DNA of 64,000 bases from Qiania dongpingensis (GTDB lineage Bacteria > Bacillota > Clostridia > Lachnospirales > Lachnospiraceae), in the NCBI RefSeq assembly GCF_014337195.1, contig NZ_CP060634.1:806001-870000 (forward strand), written 5' to 3'. The position numbers were made by a program, and so were the translations under genes. How positions within the stretch are numbered: position 1 is the stretch's first letter; every line of letters starts with the position of its first letter. Under the pieces are notes generated by a model that worked only from the letters and a program-made list of their open reading frames with translations, was not told where the DNA came from and searched no databases. Positions 45,764 through 56,933 of the stretch are shown here, piece by piece.

Positions 45764-46417
45764 CTAATAACGCTTGTACCGCCGCCTCTTTTCCGTCTTA
45801 GTGGTCGAGAACTGCACAAAAATACCAAGCGCCGACAGAATGATGCCTGCGACAAGCACCGGCGTCTGGTCCGTTACGCCTCCCAGAGCCATGAGCCTGG
45901 ATCCTGCGGAAAGGCCATTCGTGACAGCCGTCGACAGGATGATGGCAGGTCTCATAAAAATGACGCTGAGCACGCCTACTGCAATCCCCGCTGCGATGGC
46001 CAGTGCATAGACCCACCATGTTTCCTTTCCCGCCATGCTCCCAAAAAGGCCCAGCGCCACCAGATAGGAGGAAAACGTTCCCAGGAGGAATACTCCCACC
46101 TGATAGATTTTATATGCCAGAACTCCCAGCAGCAACATGAGAAGGAGCGCTACTACCGCTGTCACAGTCGAGTTCTTTATGAACTGCGTTCCCACTATGA
46201 TGCCCACGATCAGGCCGATCAATCCGCCGATCAAAGTTACCCATATTTTTAATAGCTTATATCCCATAAAACACTGCAAAAGAATCAGGACTAAAGCCAG
46301 AATCGCTAATACGCCGGCAACGCCCTTCGGCATCCGGTTGAAGAAATCTTCTATTACCGCTATTCCCTGCTGTCCAAAGTTCTTTATTCCGCTCATTTCC
46401 ATAAAAGTATTCCCCAT
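45764..46417 (-). CDS. Multi-pass membrane protein, DUF4203/TM198-like
   Basis: 217 residues with seven or eight hydrophobic segments (for example GVAGVLAILALVLILLQCF and LIGGLIGLIVGIIVGTQF), glycine-rich helices and a basic tail KTEKRRRYKRY. This pattern fits the DUF4203 / TM7S3-TM198 family, whose function is not known. Starts at the ATG at 46417 with GGAAGG-type spacing. It may be co-transcribed with mgtE. Confidence 0.75.
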   Translation of the reverse strand: MGNTFMEMSGIKNFGQQGIAVIEDFFNRMPKGVAGVLAILALVLILLQCFMGYKLLKIWVTLIGGLIGLIVGIIVGTQFIKNSTVTAVVALLLMLLLGVLAYKIYQVGVFLLGTFSSYLVALGLFGSMAGKETWWVYALAIAAGIAVGVLSVIFMRPAIILSTAVTNGLSAGSRLMALGGVTDQTPVLVAGIILSALGIFVQFSTTKTEKRRRYKRY

Positions 46418-46528
46418 ATATCCGCCTTCCTTTCCTCGCACATCGGCGCTGTTGTTTCAGTATAACACTTTACCGACTCATATTTCAACCGTTTAAGATT
46501 CTTATTAAGCTCCGACCAAGCCCCAGTT

Positions 46529-47169
46529 TATCACCGGCAGAAGTTCCGGACCGTCACGATTTCGGTTCGCTGGCGATGCAGGAGCCGCTTTATCCCCGCT
46601 CCGGAAGTACCGCTCACATGTCGGCAGGAAATCTTGATGATTTCCCGTCTCCGGTTCGCTCAGAAACGGAATCGGATTTTCCGTTTCTGCCTCCCTCTGC
46701 CTGGGGAACACCGGCCGCTGCCCTGCGGCGCTCACCTTTAGGCCGGCCCAGAATCTTTCTGCCGGTGTCCTGCCCGCCGCACCTTTTCGGATAATCTCGG
46801 TTCCCTTGATTCCAGAAAAGGATCGTATATCCACACGGCCCGCGCGCCTTATGGCAGCGGGCTGCGGTAGACCGCTCCAATGGTTTTCAAAACACGCGGA
46901 AGCCTTATCTCGGTGCGGAAAGAGGAGCAGGAGGAATAATCCGATTCCATCGTAAGGCGAGCGCCGCAAAGGCGTTAGCAGAATTTTCCCGACCGGAGGT
47001 CGTAAAAATTTTGGTTACGGCTGCCAGCGAGCCGCCTGGATGGGATTGGATTTCCTCTTGTCTCATCTGATTCATAAGACAAATTTGTTTTAAAAGTATT
47101 CAAAGGTATACCCAAGGGCATCCCTTAATTCACACCCTCCGGGCAGGCGCACTTCGTGGGCAAGGTATA
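46529..47169 (+). repeat. Dispersed structured intergenic element, copy C
   Basis: 641 bp. The left end begins at the closing stem (TATCACCGGCAGAA) without the left terminal module, but the right terminal module is present, ending CAAGGTATA at 47161-47169. Stems: hairpin 46661-46689, long-range pair 46564-46574 / 47023-47033. It lacks the optional two-hairpin cassette. The right end touches the T-tract of the ilvC terminator. The opposite-strand neighbours are the DUF4203-like gene and ilvC. Confidence 0.9.
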
Positions 47170-47200
47170 AAAAAGGAAACGCCGCGGATGCAGCGTCTCC
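47169..47200 (-). terminator. Intrinsic terminator of ilvC
   Basis: Minus strand GGAGACGCtGC and GCgGCGTTTCC form a stem with a 4-base loop, followed by TTTTTT. It abuts repeat copy C. Confidence 0.85.
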
Positions 47201-47237
47201 CCTGTACGATACTATGTATAATGATTTACCTATAAGA

Positions 47238-48789
<1,552 letters not shown>

Positions 48790-49029
48790 GCGCATCCTCC
48801 TTTACGAAACTTTTTCAATGGTCATTTCCAATTGATTATTCCCATAATAGCATACCGTTTCATGAATTTCAATCGATGTTCCCCTTTTTTTGTTATATTT
48901 CACTGCTAATTCTATATCTATTAGTTATGGCTTTTATTCTCAACGCGCATATTTCCTGTATACCAGTTCCTGTATATTTCCCGGAATTCTTCCCATACTA
49001 AAACCAGATAAGGAAAGAGAGGGATGAAT

Positions 49030-49266
49030 ATGGAAGATCAGAAAGACCGGCAGCCCGGACGGCCTGGCCCGCAGAATGTGTCCGGTGAACGCTCCAACGG
49101 AGCTTACGCCAAAAGAGATGCCGCCGAAAAAGGACTCCCCACCACAGACGGCTCTGACGCGGAAATCCGCCAATACTCCGACTATGACGGAGCGAACAAA
49201 CCCGTGCCCGATAACAACCCGTTTTGGGAGAACGGCGGGAATCCTTTAAGCTCTAAGGGAAATTAA
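49030..49266 (+). CDS. Small hydrophilic protein, unknown function
   Basis: 78 residues from an ATG at 49030, with GAGAGGG 6 bases upstream (an in-frame ATG at 49024 lies directly on that ribosome site). No hydrophobic segment; rich in Gly, Pro, Asn and Asp, probably disordered. I do not recognise it. It is isolated between ilvN and a sensor kinase gene, both on the other strand. Confidence 0.55.
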   Translation: MEDQKDRQPGRPGPQNVSGERSNGAYAKRDAAEKGLPTTDGSDAEIRQYSDYDGANKPVPDNNPFWENGGNPLSSKGN

Positions 49267-49350
49267 AGAAATCCCTAATAATCTTCACGTTTTTTTTAGA
49301 ATCCATACAAATTCTAGTCACATTTGCTTGCTATACTTGAATCATCAAAA

Positions 49351-49393
49351 GAAGTTGATAACAAATAAGACGCGCGCGACCGTTATCAGCTTC
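49351..49393. other. Isolated inverted repeat in the 190-bp gap before the hybrid kinase gene
   Basis: GAAGTTGATAAC and GTTATCAGCTTC (11-12 pairs, one bulge) flank a 19-base GC-rich loop with CGCGCGCG. No T-run follows on either strand. The rest of 49267-49458 has no gene; another palindrome (AGCCGGCG...CGCCGGCT, 49441-49461) overlaps the kinase stop codon. Confidence 0.45.
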
Positions 49394-49458
49394 GCCAAAC
49401 AACAACTACCATTTATATAGATTGTCTTTTTCATACTCAGCCGGCGTTTACACGCCGG

Positions 49459-52161
49459 CTACTCCTCTTTTCTCGGCTGGATCAGCCTTTTTCCCGACAA
49501 TGCTTTTTCGAGCGTGCGGTACAGCACCTCCGGCTCCACCGGCTTTGTGAGATAACCGTTTATCCCGGCTTCCTCCGCCTTTTTCGCCTCCTGCCAGAAA
49601 GCGTTGGCCGTCATGGCGATTATCGGTATGGTCTGTGCGTCCGCCCGGTCAAGGCTGCGAATACGGCTGGCGGCCTCCAGGCCGCTCATCACCGGCATCC
49701 GGATATCCATCAGGACTGCATGGAAATATCCCGGCTGTGCATGCTCGAACACAGAAACGGCCTCTGCACCGTTCCAGGCACTTTCAACCAGCAGATTCTT
49801 CATCTCAAGAAGACTTTTGGCAATCTCCATATTCAACTCATTGTCCTCCACCAAAAGAACCCGTTTTCCGGAAAAATCCACTTTGGCTTCCGGTTCCGGC
49901 CTGTTCTTCCGCGCAGGCATTTCTCCTGTCTCATCCTCCATCCGTTCCAACGGAACCGTTACAATAAAGCAGCTCCCTTTATCTTTCTCACTTTCCACAG
50001 AAATCTGCCCATTCATCAGGCGCACCAGATTCTGGGTGATGGAAAGCCCCAGCCCGCTCCCCTCAAAGACTCGTCCGCCCTCCAGATGTTCCTGTTCAAA
50101 CGGCTCAAACAGACGCTCCCTAAATTCTTTCGACATGCCGATGCCGTCGTCTTTTACACAGAACACAAGCTTTTCCCGCCCTGCCTCTGCCGAGGCCCTG
50201 TCAATGCGCAGAGAAATATGTCCTCTTTCTTTAGTATACTTCATGGAATTTCCAAGCAGGTTCATGAGGACCTGCTGGATACGCAGAGAATCTCCCATAT
50301 ACCGGCGTCCCACATCCGGCGAGACTTCCACGGTAAATTCCTGCTCTTTTCTCTTACTCTGCTCCTCGCAGATCACCGTGAGCTGTTCAAGCAGCCCATT
50401 CAGATCAAACGGCTTCAGGTCCAGCTCCATTTTGCCGTTTTCTATCCGGGACATATCCAGCACATCATTGATAAGGGACAGCAGAAATTTTGCCGACACC
50501 CCGATTTTTTCCAGACAGTCTGCAATCTTATCCGGCTTCTCTAAGTTTTCCGCCGCAATGGCCGTCATACCCAGAATGGCATTCATGGGGCTTCGTATAT
50601 CGTGAGACATCCTGGATAGAAACTCCGATTTCGCCACGCTCGCCTGATTGGCAAGATTTAAAGCCTCTCTCAGCTCCTCGTTTTTTCTTTCCTCTTCTTT
50701 TCTGGCGTCATCGATGTTCTTCACATAGACCATGATCCGGATCTCGTCTTCATCCCGGTACAGAAGCTGGACCTGAACGGAAAACCAGCGGTACTTGCCG
50801 TCGGCACATAGCTCCGGCACCTCCAGGCTGAGTTCTTTCTTTTCCCCGCACTCAAATGCCTTCTTTATGCTGGGAATGTCCAGTTTCTCTTTATATGCCG
50901 CTTTATAATCCGGATGGATTTTCGTATTGATGCACCATTCCACATGCTTTTCCAGGTTGACGCTGGCCCTTTTGTCGTATAGGATATCATCTGTCTGTTT
51001 CCAGAACCGAAAATAACCGGAATTAAGCTCCGCCTCATATATGGTATCGTAAAAGCTGTTGACCGCGGCGACAAACCGGGTATCGGCATTTTTCTTCTCT
51101 CTCTGTGCTTTCCTAAGCTCATCAATATCCCGGAAGGTCAGAAACACCTTATAATCGCCGCTCAAATCGTTATCCATGACGATTCCGATGAGCTCACACC
51201 AGCGGTATTCCCCTTCTGAATTCCGTCGGCGAAGCTCCATATTCAGCTGCCTCTTCCCTTCTTCAATCTGCTTTCGCATGTTTGGGATTGTAAACATCTC
51301 AAAAAATTTTTTCCGGTTATCCGGATGGACCAAACGTTCCCCATACATTCGGTTAAACTGGGCAAAATCTTCCTGCTCCTCCAGGGAATTCATCGCCTCA
51401 TCCGATTTCCTGGCAATAAATTTTCCCGTTTTCATATCCACAAGAAGCAGTTCTCCGAACAAAGAGACCATACTGTTTGTCATCATTCTGGTCTCCTGTT
51501 CCAAGGTTTTCCTTTTATCGATGGTGGACAGCAAAAAAACAGTCATCCTGTCCCCGCTCTCATCCTCCGTCATCGGAAGCGCCTGCATGGATATCCAATG
51601 ATACTGTCCATCCTTTCCTATGCGGCGTCCCTCCCTGTAAACAGGGCCGGCGTCCTCCGCGGAAAACTCCCGGATCAGATTCTCCCGTCCGAAATGACGC
51701 GCAAACCCGTCCCGGTCATCCGAATGAAGCGTTCGCAGGAATTCCTTTTCAAAGCCTTCCCGGCTCTGTTGTCTTGCGGCCTCATACATCCCGCTCTCCC
51801 TAACCATTACAATCTTATCTCTGGTAAGATTCATATAGACGATCTCATCAAAGGCTTTCCCAAGCAGGGCATCCATTGTCATATCCATGACCATCTGCCG
51901 GTCCTTCATGACGCCTTTTTTGCCGGGCACAGCGGTGACCACATACGCCGGAGTCTTTTCTTCTCCCCACTCTATGGAAGCTGTGTGAGTTTCCACATCT
52001 TTCCCAAAAAGACCGCCATAAAGCTTTCCCGCCCCGGCCTCCGGCACAAGTGACTTAGCCGCTTCGCTGCAAAAGAGGATACGATTGTCTTCTTTTCGCA
52101 CCACGATCACTGCTGCATCTGCATGGCCGTTTATCTGCGATTCTTTCGTAAACACGGACAT
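49459..52161 (-). CDS. Hybrid sensor histidine kinase with PAS modules and receiver
   Basis: 900 residues from the ATG at 52161 (strong GGGAGAGGGGG site); an ATG at 52200 that overlaps the previous stop as ATGA is the alternative. No membrane helix. Three PAS/PAC-type units are visible, each ending in a YRW/YHW...D-type strand (about 160-195, 280-315, 415-450). The histidine is in SRMSHDIRSPMNAIL (H520), followed by the ATPase domain (DDGIGMS, GSGLGLSITQNLV) and a C-terminal receiver with D819 in HAVLMDIRMP. There is no output domain, so a partner regulator is expected elsewhere. Start is coupled to a redox-type CxxC protein. Confidence 0.92.
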   Translation of the reverse strand: MSVFTKESQINGHADAAVIVVRKEDNRILFCSEAAKSLVPEAGAGKLYGGLFGKDVETHTASIEWGEEKTPAYVVTAVPGKKGVMKDRQMVMDMTMDALLGKAFDEIVYMNLTRDKIVMVRESGMYEAARQQSREGFEKEFLRTLHSDDRDGFARHFGRENLIREFSAEDAGPVYREGRRIGKDGQYHWISMQALPMTEDESGDRMTVFLLSTIDKRKTLEQETRMMTNSMVSLFGELLLVDMKTGKFIARKSDEAMNSLEEQEDFAQFNRMYGERLVHPDNRKKFFEMFTIPNMRKQIEEGKRQLNMELRRRNSEGEYRWCELIGIVMDNDLSGDYKVFLTFRDIDELRKAQREKKNADTRFVAAVNSFYDTIYEAELNSGYFRFWKQTDDILYDKRASVNLEKHVEWCINTKIHPDYKAAYKEKLDIPSIKKAFECGEKKELSLEVPELCADGKYRWFSVQVQLLYRDEDEIRIMVYVKNIDDARKEEERKNEELREALNLANQASVAKSEFLSRMSHDIRSPMNAILGMTAIAAENLEKPDKIADCLEKIGVSAKFLLSLINDVLDMSRIENGKMELDLKPFDLNGLLEQLTVICEEQSKRKEQEFTVEVSPDVGRRYMGDSLRIQQVLMNLLGNSMKYTKERGHISLRIDRASAEAGREKLVFCVKDDGIGMSKEFRERLFEPFEQEHLEGGRVFEGSGLGLSITQNLVRLMNGQISVESEKDKGSCFIVTVPLERMEDETGEMPARKNRPEPEAKVDFSGKRVLLVEDNELNMEIAKSLLEMKNLLVESAWNGAEAVSVFEHAQPGYFHAVLMDIRMPVMSGLEAASRIRSLDRADAQTIPIIAMTANAFWQEAKKAEEAGINGYLTKPVEPEVLYRTLEKALSGKRLIQPRKEE

Positions 52162-52196
52162 TGAATACCCCCTCTCCCTGCCATAAGGGCTTACGA

Positions 52197-52397
52197 TCAT
52201 ACCTGACGGTTCAAATACAGATTCAGCTTTCGCACCAGCAGGACCGGATCCAGTCCATGTTCCAGAGCCGCCTCTTCAATCGTCTCTCCGCCGGCGGCAG
52301 CGCATCCAATACAGTGCATGCCGGCCTGGGCCAGGATAGCGGCCGCCCTCTCATCCTTTTCCAATAGTTCACTGATCAGCATATTTTTTTCAATCAT
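52197..52397 (-). CDS. DUF1858 redox-disulfide domain protein
   Basis: 66 residues; GGGGGAG precedes the ATG. MLISELLEKDERAAAILAQAGMHCIGC-x-AAGGETIEEAALEHGLDP matches the DUF1858 / hybrid-cluster-protein-associated disulfide domain, with C29 and C32 as a CxxC pair. It is the N-terminal domain of ScdA-like proteins as well as a free protein. The stop overlaps a downstream ATG (ATGA) of the hybrid kinase gene. Confidence 0.88.
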   Translation of the reverse strand: MIEKNMLISELLEKDERAAAILAQAGMHCIGCAAAGGETIEEAALEHGLDPVLLVRKLNLYLNRQV

Positions 52398-52411
52398 TAT
52401 TCTCCCCCATT

Positions 52412-52445
52412 CCAGAAAAGGCTGTACCAGAACTCTGGCACAGCC
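52412..52445 (-). terminator. Intrinsic terminator of ilvE
   Basis: Minus strand GGCTGTGCCAGA / TCTGGTACAGCC, 12-bp stem with one mismatch, then TTTTCT. Confidence 0.75.
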
Positions 52446-52465
52446 TCCTGCCGTTTTTATTCTTT

Positions 52466-53491
52466 TTATTTGATGACCTTTATCCATCCCTCCGGGGCTT
52501 CTATGCGCCCCATCTGAATACCGGTCAGCGTATCGTAAAGCTTCTTTGTTACAGTCCCCATTTCCGTCATGCCGCTGGGCAGGCAGATTTCCTTTCCGTG
52601 ATCCACGATCTTTCCGACCGGCGAAATGACAGCGGCCGTACCGCACAGGCCGCACTCTGCAAAATCCTTTACCTCATCGAAAAATACTTCTCTCTCTTCC
52701 ACTTCCAGGCCCAGATATTCTTTCGCCACATATATCAGGGAACGGCGGGTGATGGAAGGCAGGATACTGTCGGACTTAGGCGTGACCACCTTATTGTCCT
52801 TCGTCACAAACAGGAAGTTCGCGCCGCCGGTCTCCTCCACCTTCGTCCTGGTCTTCGGGTCTAAGTACATATTTTCGTCGTATCCTTCCTGATGGGCGGA
52901 TACGATTGCATGTAAGCTCATTGCATAGTTTAAGCCTGCCTTGATATCTCCTGTTCCACAAGGAGCTGCACGGTCAAAATCGCTGACACGGATAGTCAGG
53001 GGCTTCACACCGCCCTTGAAATAAGGGCCCACCGGGGTGCAGAAGATACGGAACTGGAATTCATCCGCAGGCTTTACACCGATCACGGCATTGCTTCCAA
53101 ACATATACGGGCGCAGATACAGAGTCGCTCCGGAACCAAAGGGAGGAACATATGCTTCATTGGCTTCCACTACCTTTGCTACCGCGTCGACAAAACGCTC
53201 TTTCGGGAAAACAGGCATCTCCAGACGCTTCGCGGAAGACACCATGCGCTCCGCATTCAGATCAGGGCGGAACGTTACAATATGGCCGTCCTCCGTCGTA
53301 TATGCCTTCAATCCCTCAAAGCAGGTCTGTGCATACTGAAGGACGCAGGCGCATTCGCTAATGGTCACGGCAGCATCGGAAATCAGAGCGCCCTCATCCC
53401 ATTTACCGTTCTTGTAATTGGAAACATATCTCTTGTCAGTCTCCATGTAGGCAAATCCAAGATTGCCCCAGTCAATGTTTTTCTTTTCCAT
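52466..53491 (-). CDS. ilvE: Branched-chain amino acid aminotransferase
   Basis: 341 residues from the ATG at 53491 (GGAG 7 bases ahead). It is the long eukaryote/Firmicutes-like class: CLQYAQTCFEGLKAY, GAPCGTGDIKAGLNYAMS with the PLP lysine region, and EECGLCGTAAVISPVG near the C-terminus. It transfers the amino group between glutamate and the keto acids of valine, leucine and isoleucine. Monocistronic, ending at a terminator before the DUF1858 gene. Confidence 0.95.
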   Translation of the reverse strand: MEKKNIDWGNLGFAYMETDKRYVSNYKNGKWDEGALISDAAVTISECACVLQYAQTCFEGLKAYTTEDGHIVTFRPDLNAERMVSSAKRLEMPVFPKERFVDAVAKVVEANEAYVPPFGSGATLYLRPYMFGSNAVIGVKPADEFQFRIFCTPVGPYFKGGVKPLTIRVSDFDRAAPCGTGDIKAGLNYAMSLHAIVSAHQEGYDENMYLDPKTRTKVEETGGANFLFVTKDNKVVTPKSDSILPSITRRSLIYVAKEYLGLEVEEREVFFDEVKDFAECGLCGTAAVISPVGKIVDHGKEICLPSGMTEMGTVTKKLYDTLTGIQMGRIEAPEGWIKVIK

Positions 53492-53609
53492 CACAATTCT
53501 CCATTCTGCTGTCTATCAGCGTATCAATTTTTCTTATGGGTTATTATAACTCACCTCATCGAGATTTTCCACAAGAATTTTCGTTCTGCCAGATTTTCTG
53601 CAAAGACCG

Positions 53610-54884
53610 TCAGGCCTCCTCCTGATTGGGATGTTTAATGATCTCAGGCCTCGGTGATATCTCTCCGGCCTTCATCAGGGCGATCTTCGTCATCATAGGT
53701 CCTGCCAGTTCATAGATCAGCACAGAAAACAGGGTGATATTCCGAATCAGGCGTCCGGTCTCACCCATGGTCTGAGTCACGCTCATGGACATCCCCAGGG
53801 CCACTCCTGCCTGCGGAAGCAGCGTAATACCCAGGTATTTGCAGATATTTCTATCACACTTCATCCATTTTGCTCCGCCCAAGGCTCCCAGGCATTTTCC
53901 GCCGGAGCGGGCGATGATATAGGCAATGCCGATGCCGACGATGGCCACGTTCTGGAACACGCCAAGCTCCAGCTCCGCCCCGCTCAAGACGAAGAACAGG
54001 ATAAAGAGAGGCGCTGTCCACTTATCCGCCCTGGCCATCATATCCTCCGAAAAATCACAGATATTGCAGAAGATCGTTCCAAGCATCATACAGACTAACA
54101 GGGACGAAAAGCCTATCTCGATCCCGCCCACATTGAATTTCATCATGGACAGAGCCACCGTGAAGATCACAAAGGTGATGACAATGGAAAGACGTTTGCT
54201 GTTGGATTCAAAATAGCGTTCCGCAATGGTCAGGAGCCCTCCCATGAGTGAACCCAGGAGCAGGGACAGGACCACCTCCAAAAGGGGTTCTACCAGCACT
54301 GACATGATATCCACAGTGCCGCTGCCAAGCGCCCTCGCCACGCCGGATGAAACAGCGAACACCACAAGCCCTATGGCGTCATCCAGGGCCACGATCGGCA
54401 GCAGGAGCTTAGTCAGCGGGCCCTTTGCTTTATACTGACGGACCACCATCAGCGTGGCAGCCGGTGCCGTGGCCGTGGCTATGGCCCCCAGGACCAGGGC
54501 CATGGGCAGGCTGATCACAGAAGGCATCAGGAAATGGAGCCCGATCATAACGGCATCCACCAGCACCGTAGCCGCCAACGCCTGGGTAAAAGCGATCACC
54601 GCCGCCTGCTTCCCAATCTTCTTAAGCTGAGACAGGCGGAATTCATTTCCGATATCAAACGCAATGAAGCCTAGGGCAACATCGCTGAAAATAGAATACT
54701 GTTTTACGTGTTCCGTCGAAAGGAAACCAAGACCTGTGATTCCGAGCTGTCCCAATACATAAGGGCCCACCAGAATACCGGCGACTAAATATGCGGTCAC
54801 GGCCGGCAGCTTAAAAACTTTCGCGGCACGTGACATCAAGAGCCCTGCCAGCAGGGCGATGCTAAGACTGAATAGTTGTTCCAT
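53610..54884 (-). CDS. CPA2-family cation:proton antiporter
   Basis: 424 residues with about twelve membrane helices. AYLVAGILVGPYVLG, FSDVALGFIAFDIGNEF and the discontinuous helix ALDDAIGLVVFAVSSG (DD motif of electrogenic antiporters) are family signatures. No C-terminal TrkA-N domain, unlike KefB/C. It exchanges Na+ or K+ for protons and is probably involved in pH or ion balance. Monocistronic. Confidence 0.9.
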   Translation of the reverse strand: MEQLFSLSIALLAGLLMSRAAKVFKLPAVTAYLVAGILVGPYVLGQLGITGLGFLSTEHVKQYSIFSDVALGFIAFDIGNEFRLSQLKKIGKQAAVIAFTQALAATVLVDAVMIGLHFLMPSVISLPMALVLGAIATATAPAATLMVVRQYKAKGPLTKLLLPIVALDDAIGLVVFAVSSGVARALGSGTVDIMSVLVEPLLEVVLSLLLGSLMGGLLTIAERYFESNSKRLSIVITFVIFTVALSMMKFNVGGIEIGFSSLLVCMMLGTIFCNICDFSEDMMARADKWTAPLFILFFVLSGAELELGVFQNVAIVGIGIAYIIARSGGKCLGALGGAKWMKCDRNICKYLGITLLPQAGVALGMSMSVTQTMGETGRLIRNITLFSVLIYELAGPMMTKIALMKAGEISPRPEIIKHPNQEEA

Positions 54885-54970
54885 ACTTTTTCCTCTTTTC
54901 TTTTTCTGCTCTTCTCAATTTGTCCATTGCAAATTATAGCGCAGAATCAGAAAAAATCAAGTAAATTAAA

Positions 54971-55600
54971 CTACACGCCTTTTTTGGCACACCATTCTTC
55001 CAAAGGGCACTCGGCACAGCGTGCCTTCCTGGCGGTACAAACGGCCCGCCCATGATAGATGAGCTGGAAGTTGATCCGTATCCAATGCTCCTTGGGAAGA
55101 CGTTCCTTCAGTTCTTTTTCCACTGTCTCCGACGTCTTTCCCTCTGCCCAGCCCAGGCGTCTGGAGATTCGGAACACATGGGTATCCACCGTAACGCCTG
55201 GAATTCCATAGGCATCCGATAAAAACAGATTGGCGGTCTTCCGCCCTACGCCCGCCAGCTTTAAAAGCTCCTCCATGGTATCCGGCACCGCTCCCCCGTA
55301 CTGCTCCACCAGCTGACCGCAGCATTTCTTGATATTTTTCGCCTTATTTTTATAAAGCCCCACCGACTGGATATAACGCTCGATTTCCTCCACCGGCGCA
55401 TCTGCCATGGCCTCCACCGTATTAAATCGTTCAAAAAAAGCCGGTATCGCCTCGTCTACCTGCTTGTCCGTGCTCTGTGCGCTCAGCATGATGGCCAGAA
55501 GAAGCTGCCACGGCTCGCTGTGAAAAAAATTCTGTTTTTCCACTCCATAAATCTCATCCAGCTTATCCAAGATCTTCTGAAGCTTTTCCTTTTCTGTCAT
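54971..55600 (-). CDS. nth: Endonuclease III
   Basis: 209 residues. Helix-hairpin-helix LLKLAGVGRKTANLFL with the catalytic Lys K121, the catalytic Asp D139 in VDTHVFR, and the C-terminal iron-sulfur ligands C188-x6-C195-x2-C198-x5-C204, all canonical. It removes oxidised pyrimidines and cuts the abasic site in base-excision repair. Confidence 0.97.
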   Translation of the reverse strand: MTEKEKLQKILDKLDEIYGVEKQNFFHSEPWQLLLAIMLSAQSTDKQVDEAIPAFFERFNTVEAMADAPVEEIERYIQSVGLYKNKAKNIKKCCGQLVEQYGGAVPDTMEELLKLAGVGRKTANLFLSDAYGIPGVTVDTHVFRISRRLGWAEGKTSETVEKELKERLPKEHWIRINFQLIYHGRAVCTARKARCAECPLEEWCAKKGV

Positions 55601-55645
55601 TTTCGTTTTCCTTTCTTTTGTACATTCTGCTTACCCTTCCGCAAC

Positions 55646-55680
55646 CATAAAACCGGGGCAGGCGGCAAGCCTGTCCCGGT
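55646..55680 (-). terminator. Intrinsic terminator of the NlpC/P60 gene
   Basis: Minus strand ACCGGGACAGGC / GCCTGCCCCGGT, 12-bp stem with one mismatch and a 5-base loop, then TTTTAT. Confidence 0.75.
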
Positions 55681-55703
55681 CCGGTTCCGACAGATGTCTA
55701 TAT

Positions 55704-56747
55704 CTAAATATATGAGACAACCTTACAATAATTTCCGGGAATCGGTTCGATTACCACCCCGTGGGCCTCATCCCGGGCGTGCACACACATGCCCCCGCCC
55801 ACATACATCACCACATGGTAGATCATACCATTTTCATCGGCATAAAAAGCCAGATCGCCAGGCTGCATATCGGCTGCCGCCACTTCTCGTCCTCCGGCCG
55901 CCTGCTGACGGGTGGTCCGGCCTATGGATACGCCAAATTCCGCATATACGCTCATGGTAAGGCCGGAGCAGTCAACACCGCTTCCCAAATCTGTCCCGCC
56001 CCAAACATAGGAAAGGCCTGCGTGACTCTGGGCTTTAGCCACCACCGCCGCCCGAAGCCCCGTCGTCTCCGGAGTGACGGCAGACCAAAGAGAAAACAGT
56101 TCCGGATGCTCCATTCTGTCAATTTCATTCTGTTCCGCCAGCTGTGTCATGAAATCCGGCGCGTCTTCCGCCAGGCCTGCGGCTTCCCTGGCAGCCTTTT
56201 CTTCTTCCGTAACGACTGTAAGCCGGCAGTCTTCTCCCCTTACAAATCCCAGACCATCCAACTCCAAAAGTCCGTCCCAGACCGATGCCACATTCCAGAG
56301 AGAGCCGGTGGGGCCCTCCTGTTCCTGTCCATACCGCATCTCCGTAGTGGCATAGACCGCGGCCCTGGTATCCTGCCCGATATCCGCATATACTCTTCCG
56401 GTGGCCATCAAATATTCCTGCAGCGCATCACCGTGGAGGAAATAATCATATTTAACATACCCGGCCGTTCCTTCCGGCAGGCTGATCTGGCACCAGAGCT
56501 TTGTCCCCGACTCGTTCTCTGCTTCTCCTTCCGTCACCTGGTTACATTCCAATATCTGTCCCGGATAAACCTCTGCGATAATCTCCGCGTCCATCTTCGG
56601 CTCTGTTCTCACGTTCACACACTCGCCGGCCGACACCAAAAACTTGTCAAATGCCGCGCAGTATCCAGTTTCCGCCCTTGCCGGCAGAGCTGCTCCCACA
56701 AGCAGCGCCGCAAGAAGAATCATCGCAAATCCTGTTCTCTTTCTCAT
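55704..56747 (-). CDS. Secreted NlpC/P60 endopeptidase with SH3-like domains
   Basis: 347 residues from the ATG at 56747. A signal peptide (MRKRTGFAMILLAALLVGAALPARA) precedes the mature protein. Two SH3-like segments follow (VNVRTEPKMDAEIIAEVYPGQ and the later VYADIGQDTRAAVYATT...). The C-terminal NlpC/P60 domain has the catalytic Cys in GVDCSGLTMSVY, His in IYHVVMYVGG and a polar third residue in the CVHARDE segment. It cuts cell-wall peptide stems outside the cell, in separation or remodelling. Confidence 0.92.
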   Translation of the reverse strand: MRKRTGFAMILLAALLVGAALPARAETGYCAAFDKFLVSAGECVNVRTEPKMDAEIIAEVYPGQILECNQVTEGEAENESGTKLWCQISLPEGTAGYVKYDYFLHGDALQEYLMATGRVYADIGQDTRAAVYATTEMRYGQEQEGPTGSLWNVASVWDGLLELDGLGFVRGEDCRLTVVTEEEKAAREAAGLAEDAPDFMTQLAEQNEIDRMEHPELFSLWSAVTPETTGLRAAVVAKAQSHAGLSYVWGGTDLGSGVDCSGLTMSVYAEFGVSIGRTTRQQAAGGREVAAADMQPGDLAFYADENGMIYHVVMYVGGGMCVHARDEAHGVVIEPIPGNYCKVVSYI

Positions 56748-56933
56748 CCTGTCATTCCACCGTCCGATATCTTTTTTTGTCTCTCCGACTATGGTAACAC
56801 AATTTGCCGCGCAGCACAAGAAGACTCCTGAAACATCCCGATATTCCTAAGTCCTGAAGCTTAGCGCGCTGCGATCTGTCCTCTCCCCAGCCTATTCACC
56901 CAATAGAAAAAAGGAAGTCTGTTCCTGTCATAT

